Shown in pieces: positions 34,184 through 42,101 of a stretch of DNA of 64,000 nt; positions within the stretch are counted from its first letter, which is position 1, and each line of letters begins with the position of its first letter. The DNA comes from Cellulomonas taurus. GTDB taxonomy: Bacteria; Actinomycetota; Actinomycetes; Actinomycetales; Cellulomonadaceae. The position numbers and the translations under genes were made by a program. The DNA lies in the NCBI RefSeq assembly GCF_012931845.1, contig NZ_CP051884.1, positions 2,294,001 through 2,358,000 of the forward strand. The letters run 5' to 3'. The notes beneath the pieces were generated by a model. The model had not been told where the DNA came from. It searched no databases and saw only the letters and a list, made by a program, of their open reading frames with translations.

Positions 34184-35653
34184 ATGTCCTCCCCCACCTC
34201 TCGCACGCGCTGGCTCGTCCTGGCCACCGTGGCGCTCGCTCAGCTGATGGTCGTGCTGGACGCGACCATCGTGAACATCGCGATGCCCTCGGCCCAGGCC
34301 GAGCTCGGCTTCAGCGACAACGACCGGCAGTGGATCGTCACCGCCTACGCCCTGGCCTTCGGCAGCCTGCTGCTGCTCGGCGGACGACTGGCCGACATGT
34401 TCGGCCGACGCCGGATGTTCCTGATCGGCCTGATCGGCTTCGCGGTGTCCTCCGCCCTCGGCGGTGCGGCGGGGACCTTCGAGCTGCTGGTCGCCGCCCG
34501 CGCCCTCCAGGGGGTGTTCGCCGCCGCCCTCGCCCCGGCAGCCCTCTCCGTGCTCACCACCACCTTCACCGTCCCCGCCGAACGCGGCCGGGCCTTCGGC
34601 ATCTTCGGGGCGATCGCCGGGATGGGCGGCGCCATCGGCCTGCTGCTCGGCGGCTACCTGACCGAGAACTTCGACTGGCGCTGGAACCTCTACGTCAACG
34701 TGCCGATCGCGGTCGTCGCGCTGGTCGGCGGCATCGTCCTGCTGTCCCGCACCGGCGGGGCCGCCGACCACCGACTGGACGTCCCCGGTGTCCTGCTCGG
34801 TTCGGTCGGTCTGTTCGCCCTCGTCCTCGGCTTCTCCCAGGCCGAGCCGCAGGGCTGGGACGCGGTGGCGACCTGGGGTCCGCTGGCGGCCAGCGTCCTG
34901 TTGCTGATCGGCTTCGTGATCCGGCAGCGCACCGCCAGCCACGCGGTGCTGCCGCTCGGCGTGGTGCTCGACCGCGACCGAGGCGCGTCCTTCCTGGCCA
35001 TCCTGGTCGCCGGATCCGGGATGTTCGGCGTCTTCCTGTTCCTGACCTACTACCTGCAGGGCACCCTCGGCTTCACCCCGATGCGCACCGGTGTGGCCTT
35101 CCTGCCGATGGTTGCCTCGATCATCGTCACCGCCCAGGTGCAGTCCAACCTGCTGATCCCCCGGTTCGGTCCCAAGGTCCTGGTGCCGATCGGGATGAGC
35201 CTGGCGGCGCTCGCCATGCTCTCCTTCACCCGGCTGGAGTCGGACAGCAGCTACCTGCACGTGCTGCCCGGTCTCATCCTGATGGGCGTCGGGATGGCGT
35301 CGATCATGCCCGCGTCCTTCCAGTTGGCGACCCTCGGCGTCGACCAACGACTGGCCGGAGCCGCCTCCGCGCTGGTGTCCACCAGCCAGCAGGTCGGCGG
35401 CGCGATCGGCACCGCCCTGCTCAACACCCTGGCCACCACGGCCGCGGCCGCCTACATCGCCGATCACGCACCGGCGACGCCCGAGGTGATCGCCGAGGCG
35501 TCCCTGCACTCCTTCGACACGGCCTACGGCTGGTCGGCCGGGATCTTCCTCGGCGGAGCGGTGCTGGCGGCGGTGCTGTTCCGGCGACGGGGCGACCGGG
35601 TCGCCCGGCAGGCGGCGGTTCCGGCCGGGCTGGAGCCGGTGGTCGCGCACTGA
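34184..35653 (+). CDS. DHA2-type MFS multidrug efflux transporter
   Basis: A 489-residue drug:proton antiporter of the EmrB/QacA family with about 14 membrane helices. Motif D1 ALAQLMVVLDATIVNIAMP, motif A GGRLADMFGRRRMFLIG and the motif C-like stretch GGAIGLLLGGYLTENFDWRWNLYVN are present. ATG 34184 begins right before the first helix. Regulated most likely by the divergent TetR protein. Substrates are not predictable. Confidence 0.92.
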   Translation: MSSPTSRTRWLVLATVALAQLMVVLDATIVNIAMPSAQAELGFSDNDRQWIVTAYALAFGSLLLLGGRLADMFGRRRMFLIGLIGFAVSSALGGAAGTFELLVAARALQGVFAAALAPAALSVLTTTFTVPAERGRAFGIFGAIAGMGGAIGLLLGGYLTENFDWRWNLYVNVPIAVVALVGGIVLLSRTGGAADHRLDVPGVLLGSVGLFALVLGFSQAEPQGWDAVATWGPLAASVLLLIGFVIRQRTASHAVLPLGVVLDRDRGASFLAILVAGSGMFGVFLFLTYYLQGTLGFTPMRTGVAFLPMVASIIVTAQVQSNLLIPRFGPKVLVPIGMSLAALAMLSFTRLESDSSYLHVLPGLILMGVGMASIMPASFQLATLGVDQRLAGAASALVSTSQQVGGAIGTALLNTLATTAAAAYIADHAPATPEVIAEASLHSFDTAYGWSAGIFLGGAVLAAVLFRRRGDRVARQAAVPAGLEPVVAH

Positions 35654-35734
35654 GGCCACGGCGTCGGGGGCCGGGTCGGGCACTGTCCGCCCCCGACGCT
35701 GCCCCCGGGGGCTCTGGGCCGTCGCCTCCCCGGG

Positions 35735-36091
35735 TCACCGACCCCGGCCGGTGCCCGGCTCGTCCTGTTCCGGGAACCACACGGCGCGACGCAGAGCGAC
35801 CCGGGTGCCGTCGGCGGTGAGCGGCGTCCCCTCGGCCCGCCAGTGCCCGGCGGCCCGTTCGGCATACGGGGCAGGCGGCGACCCGGCGGCGTTGACCACC
35901 CGCCACCACGGCCAGTCGCCGTCACCGGCCGCCATGATCCGACCGACCTGACGCGGCCCGCCACGAGCAGTCCCCCCGGCGGCGACCAGCTCGTCGGCGA
36001 CCACCTCGGCGATCAGCCCGTAGGTCATCGCCCGCCCGGGCGGGATCCGCCGGACCAGGGCGCGCACGGCGGCGATGTACTCGGGATCCAC
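35735..36091 (-). CDS. Alkyltransferase-like (Atl) DNA-binding protein, MGMT fold
   Basis: A 118-residue protein with the DNA-binding domain of O6-alkylguanine-DNA alkyltransferase (IPPGRAMTYGLIAEVV and PRQVGRIMAAG). The active-site PCHR is replaced by PWWR (residues 61-64). The acceptor cysteine is thus a tryptophan, as in alkyltransferase-like proteins. Those proteins flip out alkylated guanine and flag it for nucleotide excision repair without transferring the alkyl group. The C-terminus is longer and more charged than usual. It stands alone and its regulation is not evident. Confidence 0.85.
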   Translation of the reverse strand: MDPEYIAAVRALVRRIPPGRAMTYGLIAEVVADELVAAGGTARGGPRQVGRIMAAGDGDWPWWRVVNAAGSPPAPYAERAAGHWRAEGTPLTADGTRVALRRAVWFPEQDEPGTGRGR

Positions 36092-36185
36092 GCCGCCACC
36101 TCACCGGACCCGACACCGCCCGGTCAACCGTGCCTGGTCGCCCTGGAGCCGCGTGTGGGCGGCGTGCGGCGCGGGAAGATCGCGC

Positions 36186-37271
36186 TCAGCGCGACCGGCG
36201 GACCAGCACCAGCGCCCGGTCGTCCCCCTCCGGTGCCCGCACCGCGCGCAGCAGTTCCTCGGCTCCGCCGCGCCCCGTGGCCAGCACCTCCTCGGCCGCC
36301 CCCATCAGGCGGTCGATGCCGAGGTCGAGGTCGCGTCCCGGTGTCTCCACCAAACCGTCGGTGTAGAGGATCAGGCTGTCCCCTGGCCCCAGTCGGCCGG
36401 TGCCGGTCACGAACTCCGGGTCGGCGATCACCCCGAGCGCCGGACCGCGCAGCTGGGGCAGCAGATCGACCCGACCGGACCCGGCCTTGAGATGGATCGG
36501 CGGCAGGTGCCCGGCCAAGGCCACCGTGTACAGGCCGGTCTCCAGGTGCACGGTCAGGTGGACGGCGGTGGCGAAGCCCTCCTCCCAGCGCCGCCCCAGC
36601 AGATAGGCATTGGCGGCGGGCAGGAAGTCGCGGGCCGGCAGCGAGCCGATCATGCCCGCGAGCGCCCCGGAGAGTTGCAGGCTGCGCACCCCGGCCGCCT
36701 GCCCCTTCCCGGAGACGTCCACCAGCGCCAGCTCCACCAACCCGGGACGGTCGGCGGTGACCACGAAGTCGCCGGAGAACGCCTCGGCGTGCGCGGGTCG
36801 CAGCGCGGTCTCCACCGACCACCCGGTCGGCAGTGTCGGCACCTGCCCGTGCGCGGCGATCCGGTCCCGCAGGTCGACCAGCATCAGCTCTCCCGGAGCA
36901 CCTTGCAGCCCCAACCGTTCACGATGGGCGGCGAAGCCGAGCACCGCCACGATCGTGACCGCCTGCAAGACCACCACGCCCGGGGTGAACGTCCCGACCC
37001 CGAGCGCCAGGACCACCGCCACCTGCACCACGATCGCGCCGCACAGCAGGATCATCGGCCGCAGCCGCAGCAGGAAGGCGCCCAGCAGCTCGATCAGCAC
37101 GAAGGTCGCCGGTGGCACCCAGCTCGGTGCGGTGGTCATCCCGAACGTCGCCAGCACCGTCAACCCGACCAGCAGCAGCGTCAGCGCACGCTGTGAGCCG
37201 AGGCCCCAGCGGAGCAACCGTCCGCGGACCTGATCCAGAACGCTCGGCGAGCGAGCGGGGCCGTGCTGCAT
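36186..37271 (-). CDS. Membrane-anchored SpoIIE/PP2C-type phosphatase
   Basis: A 361-residue protein with an N-terminal membrane part of about four hydrophobic segments (residues 25-120), then a PP2C-like SpoIIE phosphatase domain. The domain shows GDFVVTADRPGLVELALVDVSGKGQAAG, TAVHLTVHLETGLYTVALAGHLPP, GPALGVIADPEF and GDSLILYTDGLVETPGRDLDLG, including the metal-binding aspartates. Such enzymes dephosphorylate anti-anti-sigma factors in partner-switching pathways. No anti-sigma or STAS gene is nearby, so the target is unknown. Confidence 0.85.
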   Translation of the reverse strand: MQHGPARSPSVLDQVRGRLLRWGLGSQRALTLLLVGLTVLATFGMTTAPSWVPPATFVLIELLGAFLLRLRPMILLCGAIVVQVAVVLALGVGTFTPGVVVLQAVTIVAVLGFAAHRERLGLQGAPGELMLVDLRDRIAAHGQVPTLPTGWSVETALRPAHAEAFSGDFVVTADRPGLVELALVDVSGKGQAAGVRSLQLSGALAGMIGSLPARDFLPAANAYLLGRRWEEGFATAVHLTVHLETGLYTVALAGHLPPIHLKAGSGRVDLLPQLRGPALGVIADPEFVTGTGRLGPGDSLILYTDGLVETPGRDLDLGIDRLMGAAEEVLATGRGGAEELLRAVRAPEGDDRALVLVRRSR

Positions 37272-37348
37272 GGTGCGCCGACAGTACCGGGCCGACCAGG
37301 CGATAAATCGTCTATGTCGTCGGCGCGTTCTGTGGTGATGATGTCCGC

Positions 37349-38587
37349 ATGCTTCCCGACGAGTACCGACTGATCAGCGTCCCGGAGTCCCGGCTGCCCG
37401 AATTCCGGGAGGTGGACGAGTTCGGCTTCGCCGAGCACCTGGACGAGGACATCCTCCAGCACCTCACCTTCGGCATCCCGTTCGACCGCACCCGCGCGGT
37501 GGAGCGGGACGGCCAGCTGGTGGCGGTGCACGGCTCCTACCCGTTCCAGCTCAGCGTCCCGGGCGGGACGCAGCCCTGCGCCGGGCTCAGCTGGGTCGCG
37601 GTGCGACCGGACCACCGGCGCCGCGGCCTGCTGCGCGCGATGATCCAGGACCACCTGACCCGCTCGATCGCGCGGGGCGAGTCGGTGTCGGCACTGTTCG
37701 CCGCCGAGCCGGCGATCTACGGTCGCTTCGGCTACGGCTCGGCCTCCGACGTGCTGCGCCTGACCCTGCCGCGCGGCGCGAAGCTGCGCGACATCCCCGG
37801 CTCGGACGAGCTGACCGTGCGATTCGAGACCGCCGACCGCGACCGGCATCTGACCGATCTGCTGGCGCTGCAGGAGACGATCCAGCGGGATCGCCCGGGG
37901 TGGGTGAACCGCTCCACCGAGGGCCTGCGCCGCAATCTGCTCACCGATCCCCCCGGCTGGCGCGAGGGCGCCGAGCCGCTGCGGGTGGTCACCGTGCGCC
38001 GCGGGGAGGAGCTGGTCGGCTACGCCCTGGTCGCCCGCAAGGAGAAGTGGGACGAGGCCGACAACCCGGCGCACACCGCGAACGTCCGCTCGCACGGTGC
38101 GCTCGACCCGGCGGCCACCCACCGGCTGTGGAGCTTCCTGCTGGACCTGGATCTGGTCGCCACCGTCACCACCGCGGTCGCCGTCGACGATGTGCTGACC
38201 CAGCTGCTGGTCGACCAGCGCCGGGCCAAGCCGCTGCTGATCGACAACCTCTGGGTGCGGGTGCTCGACCTGCCGGCCGCGTTGCAGGGTCGGCGGTACG
38301 CCACCGACCTGGACCTGGTGCTCGGCGTCCGGGACTCGCTGCTGTCGGCGAACCAGGGCAGCTGGCGGCTCACCGTGACCGACGGGACCGCCACCGTGAC
38401 CCGCACCGAGGACGCCCCGCAGCTCTCGCTCGACATCCGGGAACTGGGTGCGCTGCTGCTCGGCGGCCGGTCGGTCGCCGCGATGGCCCGTGCCGGTCTG
38501 GTCGAGGCAGCGGACCCTGCGGTGCTGCCGGTGGCGGACACCGCCTTCGGCTGGCACGCAGCCCCGCACACCCCCTGGGGGTTCTGA
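37349..38587 (+). CDS. Eis-type GNAT N-acetyltransferase
   Basis: A 412-residue protein with the three-part Eis architecture. An N-terminal GNAT domain carries the acetyl-CoA loop VAVRPDHRRRGLLRAMI; a second GNAT-like domain and a C-terminal SCP-like domain follow. The chain ends in GWHAAPHTPWGF; in Eis the C-terminal phenylalanine carboxylate acts as the catalytic base, and it is preserved here. Eis acetylates amines of aminoglycosides and lysines. The native substrate here is unknown. It is divergent from the phosphatase gene (77 bp). Confidence 0.9.
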   Translation: MLPDEYRLISVPESRLPEFREVDEFGFAEHLDEDILQHLTFGIPFDRTRAVERDGQLVAVHGSYPFQLSVPGGTQPCAGLSWVAVRPDHRRRGLLRAMIQDHLTRSIARGESVSALFAAEPAIYGRFGYGSASDVLRLTLPRGAKLRDIPGSDELTVRFETADRDRHLTDLLALQETIQRDRPGWVNRSTEGLRRNLLTDPPGWREGAEPLRVVTVRRGEELVGYALVARKEKWDEADNPAHTANVRSHGALDPAATHRLWSFLLDLDLVATVTTAVAVDDVLTQLLVDQRRAKPLLIDNLWVRVLDLPAALQGRRYATDLDLVLGVRDSLLSANQGSWRLTVTDGTATVTRTEDAPQLSLDIRELGALLLGGRSVAAMARAGLVEAADPAVLPVADTAFGWHAAPHTPWGF

Positions 38588-38604
38588 CCCGGGTCAGCGC
38601 GCGA

Positions 38605-38632
38605 CGAGGCCGGGCGTCAGTGCCCGGCCTCG
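38605..38632. terminator. Bidirectional terminator between eis-like gene and rpiB
   Basis: cgaggccgggc pairs with gcccggcctcg (11 bp, 6-nt loop). It lies 17 bp after the Eis-like stop and overlaps the last codons of the convergent rpiB gene, so it can serve both. Confidence 0.65.
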
Positions 38633-39066
38633 TACGCGGTCAGCATGTCGATCCGGCGCTGGTGGCGCGGGTCCTCGCTGAACGGCTCGTTCACGAAGGC
38701 GTCCACCAGCTCGATCGCCTGGTCCACCGAGTGCTGCCGGGCACCGATCGCCACCACGTTCGCGTTGTTGTGCTGCCGGGCGAGCTGCGCGGTGTCGGTG
38801 TTCCAGGCCAGGGCCGCCCGCACGCCGGGGACCTTGTTCGCGGCGATCTGCTCGCCGTTGCCGGAGCCCCCGATCACCACACCCAGGCTGCCCGGATCGG
38901 CGACCACTGCCTCACCGGCGGCGAAGCACACCGGCGGATAGTCGTCCTGCGCGTCGTACTCGGTCGACCCGTGGTCGGTCACCTCGTGCCCGGCGGCACG
39001 CAGATGCTCCAGGAGCGCGGCCTTGAGCTCGAATCCAGCATGGTCAGCGGCGACGTGGATGCGCAT
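38617..39066 (-). CDS. rpiB: Ribose-5-phosphate isomerase B
   Basis: Interconverts ribose 5-phosphate and ribulose 5-phosphate in the pentose phosphate pathway. The 149-residue RpiB/LacAB-fold protein has the phosphate/sugar motif AADHAGFELK at the start and GGSGNGEQIAANKVPGVRAA in the middle. The glutamate at 72 stands where E. coli RpiB has a catalytic cysteine, the actinobacterial variant. NTDTAQLARQHNNANVVAIGAR is also diagnostic. ATG 39066 gives the canonical start; ATG 39075 is possible. Confidence 0.93.
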   Translation of the reverse strand: MRIHVAADHAGFELKAALLEHLRAAGHEVTDHGSTEYDAQDDYPPVCFAAGEAVVADPGSLGVVIGGSGNGEQIAANKVPGVRAALAWNTDTAQLARQHNNANVVAIGARQHSVDQAIELVDAFVNEPFSEDPRHQRRIDMLTAYEAGH

Positions 39067-39124
39067 GGTGAACATCCTGCACCACCAGCGGCGTCGTCGC
39101 GACGGTCGACCGTAGTCTGAGCCC

Positions 39125-41077
39125 ATGACGCATTCCGGCATCGAGCTGACAGCACTGGATCCCGACTCCCGCCCGCAGGACGACCTGTACCGCCACGTCA
39201 ACGGGCGGTGGGCCGACGCGCACGAGATCCCGGCCGACCGGGCGATGGACGGGTCGTTCCGGAAGCTCTACGACCAGGCCGAGGAGCAGGTCCGGGACAT
39301 CATCACCGAGTCCCAGACCGGCAAGATCGCCGACCTGTACGCCTCGTTCATGGACACCGACACCATCGAGGCGGCCGGCGTCGCCCCGCTGGCCGGTGAG
39401 CTGGACCTGATCCGCTCGGCCACCGACCACGACGACCTGGTCGACGTGCTCGGGACGTTGCAGCGCGCCGGTGCCGTCGCCGCCACCGGGTTCTGGGTGG
39501 ACACCGACGCCGACGACCCCACCCGCTACGTGGTGCACCTGACCCAGTCCGGTCTGGGCCTGCCCGACGAGTCGTACTACCGCGAGGAGCAGCACGCCGC
39601 GGTGCTGGCCGCCTACCGCCCGCACATCGCCCGGATGCTGCTGCTCGGCGGCTGGGCCACCGACCAGGACGACGCCGACGCGCAGGCGGGTGCTGTGCTC
39701 GCCCTGGAGACCGGCCTCGCCGCCGGGCACTGGGACGTGGTCAAGGACCGCGACGCCGACCTGACCCACAACCCGACCACGCTGGCCGAGCTCTCCGACG
39801 CCGCGGCGGGCTTCGACTGGCCGCGCTGGATCCGGGCGCTGCACGCCCCCGAGGGCTCCTTCGACCAGCTGATCGTCCGCCAGCCGTCCTACCTGGCCGA
39901 GCTCGCGGCCCGGTGGACCGTCGAGCCGGTCGCGGCCTGGCAGTCCTGGCTGGCGTACCACACGATCAGCGACCGGGCGCCGTACCTGTCGTCGGAGCTG
40001 GTCGAGGCCAACTTCGACTTCTACGGCCGCACCCTGACCGGCGCCCAGCAGCTGCGGGACCGGTGGAAGCGCGGCGTGTCCCTGGTGCAGGGCGTACTCG
40101 GCGAGGAGATCGGCAAGGTCTACGTCGACCGGCATTTCCCGCCGACCCACAAGCAGCGGATGGAGCAGCTGGTCGCGAACCTGGTCGAGGCCTACCGCGA
40201 GTCGATCTCCGGCCTGGAGTGGATGAGCGAGGAGACCCGGACCCGCGCGCTGGCCAAGCTGGACGCCTTCACCCCGAAGATCGGCTACCCGGCGACGTGG
40301 CGCGACTACTCCGGGCTGACCATCGACCGCGGTGACCTGCTCGGCAACGTGCGCCGGGCCGCCGCCTTCGAGCAGGACCACGAGCTGGGCAAGATCGGCA
40401 AGCCGATCGACCGCGACGAGTGGTTCATGACGCCGCAGACCGTGAACGCCTACTACAACCCCGGGATGAACGAGATCGTCTTCCCGGCCGCGATCCTGCA
40501 GCCGCCGTTCTTCGACGCCGACGCGGACGACGCCGTCAACTACGGCGGGATCGGCGCGGTCATCGGCCACGAGATCGGCCACGGCTTCGACGACCAGGGC
40601 TCCAAGTACGACGGCGAGGGCCGGCTGCACGACTGGTGGACCGACTCCGACCGCGCCGAGTTCTCCCGCCGGACCACCGCCCTGATCGAGCAGTACGACC
40701 AGTTCTCCCCCCGGCAGCTCGACGGCTCCCACCACGTGAACGGCGCGCTGACCATCGGGGAGAACATCGGCGACCTGGGCGGGCTGTCGATCGCGCTCAA
40801 GGCCTACCGGATCGCACTGGGTGGATCGCTGGACGACGCCCCCGAGCTGGACGGCCTGACCGGTGTGCAGCGGGTGTTCCTCGGCTGGGCGCAGGTCTGG
40901 CGGGCCAAGGGCCGGGACGAGGAGGTCATCCGCCGCCTGTCCACCGACCCGCACTCCCCGGACGAGATCCGCTGCAACGCGGTGGTGCGGAACATCGACG
41001 AGTTCTACACCGCCTTCGACGTCCAGCCGGGTGACGGGCTGTACCTGGCGCCGGAGGAGCGCGTGACCATCTGGTGA
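39125..41077 (+). CDS. M13-family zinc metallopeptidase (PepO/neprilysin-like)
   Basis: A 650-residue zinc endopeptidase of the M13 family. The zinc motif HEIGH is at 482-486 and the third ligand is Glu546 in GENIGDLGG. The terminal SPDEIRCNAVVRNIDEFYTAFDVQPGDGLYL is typical of the family. No signal peptide or transmembrane anchor is seen, so it is probably a cytosolic oligopeptidase as in other actinobacteria. It is divergent from rpiB and has its own terminator. Confidence 0.93.
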   Translation: MTHSGIELTALDPDSRPQDDLYRHVNGRWADAHEIPADRAMDGSFRKLYDQAEEQVRDIITESQTGKIADLYASFMDTDTIEAAGVAPLAGELDLIRSATDHDDLVDVLGTLQRAGAVAATGFWVDTDADDPTRYVVHLTQSGLGLPDESYYREEQHAAVLAAYRPHIARMLLLGGWATDQDDADAQAGAVLALETGLAAGHWDVVKDRDADLTHNPTTLAELSDAAAGFDWPRWIRALHAPEGSFDQLIVRQPSYLAELAARWTVEPVAAWQSWLAYHTISDRAPYLSSELVEANFDFYGRTLTGAQQLRDRWKRGVSLVQGVLGEEIGKVYVDRHFPPTHKQRMEQLVANLVEAYRESISGLEWMSEETRTRALAKLDAFTPKIGYPATWRDYSGLTIDRGDLLGNVRRAAAFEQDHELGKIGKPIDRDEWFMTPQTVNAYYNPGMNEIVFPAAILQPPFFDADADDAVNYGGIGAVIGHEIGHGFDDQGSKYDGEGRLHDWWTDSDRAEFSRRTTALIEQYDQFSPRQLDGSHHVNGALTIGENIGDLGGLSIALKAYRIALGGSLDDAPELDGLTGVQRVFLGWAQVWRAKGRDEEVIRRLSTDPHSPDEIRCNAVVRNIDEFYTAFDVQPGDGLYLAPEERVTIW

Positions 41078-41086
41078 GGACGACGG

Positions 41087-41116
41087 CGTGGGCCGTCCCA
41101 CTGCGGACGGCCCACG
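41087..41116 (+). terminator. Terminator after the M13 peptidase gene
   Basis: cgtgggccgtcc pairs with ggacggcccacg (12 bp, 6-nt loop), 9 bp past the stop codon. Short flanking bases can extend the stem. Confidence 0.75.
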
Positions 41117-41296
41117 TCGTGTTTCATCCGGGTACTCAGCGACCACCACCGCCCTCGTCGTCACGACCGGTCTGCACTCTGCGGCCGCTGGGTCACCACT
41201 CACGCGGTGCCTGAGACCACCTAACCTGCCCGTCCGACTACTCAAACCGTCCCTGACCAGCACCATTGCCGCGCCCATACGCCTAGCGTCCTGAGG

Positions 41297-41806
41297 GTGA
41301 GTCCGAGACCGCCCGACCCCCTGGCTGATGCCCCGGTGCTGCGCGCCGTGCATGAGGCGCATCCGGATGTGGACATCGTTGTCCTGCCCGATCCCGGTCC
41401 GGTGGCGTTGGACCCGGATGCGGGTCTGCGCACCGTGGCTCGTGAGCTGGCCGAGGTCGAGGCGATCGCCGATTGGTTGTCCGGCGCGAGTCCGGAGGAA
41501 CGACGCCGGACCTGGAACACCGGTGGCGCTGCCGACCTGGTGCTGCCGGTCGTCACCGACCGGGTACCCATGCCCGCCCGCCTGACCGCGAACCGGGCAT
41601 CTGAGCTGCTCAACGGCTCGGAGTGGTCGGGCCGACAGACGCGCAACGACTCCGTCCACCAGCTGCACGCCGAGCGGGACGGTCGCGCTGTGCGGGTGGT
41701 GTGGCTGGACGGTTCCGTCACGGTCACCGTGTGGGGCCTTGCGGTCGAGGTCGATGAGGACACCGCGCGGGGGTTGCTGACCGGGGCGGTGGACGCCCGT
41801 GGCTGA
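41297..41806 (+). CDS. Uncharacterised first protein of the WXG100 cassette
   Basis: A 169-residue soluble protein that I do not recognise. It starts with GTG and has an Asp/Pro-rich N-terminus (LPDPGPVALDPDAG), a helical middle (LRTVARELAEVEAIADWL) and a beta-rich C-terminal half (HQLHAERDGRAVRVVWLDGSVTVTVWGLAVEVDE). No signal or membrane segment is present. Its 3' end overlaps the WXG100-like gene by 8 bp, so it belongs to the same operon. A chaperone-like role for the secreted partner, as EspG plays in mycobacteria, would fit its position but has no sequence support. Confidence 0.6.
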   Translation: MSPRPPDPLADAPVLRAVHEAHPDVDIVVLPDPGPVALDPDAGLRTVARELAEVEAIADWLSGASPEERRRTWNTGGAADLVLPVVTDRVPMPARLTANRASELLNGSEWSGRQTRNDSVHQLHAERDGRAVRVVWLDGSVTVTVWGLAVEVDEDTARGLLTGAVDARG

Positions 41807-42101
41807 CACCTTCCAGATCGATACCACCGTCGTCGAAGCGAGCGCTGCCCAGTGGGCGGACCAGCAAGCTCAGCTGGAGACCTGCGCCTCACGTCTGGGA
41901 CAGCTGGCCACCACCGGCCTGGACCCGAGCGTGCGCGCCCAAGTCGAGAGCTGGGTCGCTGACTGGCGCAACAACGTCCTGGTCGTGGCCACCGGGGTCG
42001 GGTCGATGCGTGACCACCTCGACGCAGGGATGACCGCCTACCGAGCCTGGGACGACAACGCCCTGCGATCGTTCCAGGGTTGGTTGGGCGGCGAGGCATG
42101 A
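41799..42101 (+). CDS. WXG100-like small helical protein
   Basis: A 100-residue protein with the size and two-helix character of type VII secretion WXG100 proteins. Instead of an exact WXG turn it has DWRNN at about residue 50, between the helices AAQWADQQAQLETCASRLGQL and VVATGVGSMRDHLDAGMTAY (functional description only). It starts with GTG inside the preceding gene and its stop overlaps the next ATG. It probably pairs with the N-terminal helical domain of the next protein. No ESX ATPase or membrane core is in this window. Confidence 0.65.
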   Translation: MADTFQIDTTVVEASAAQWADQQAQLETCASRLGQLATTGLDPSVRAQVESWVADWRNNVLVVATGVGSMRDHLDAGMTAYRAWDDNALRSFQGWLGGEA

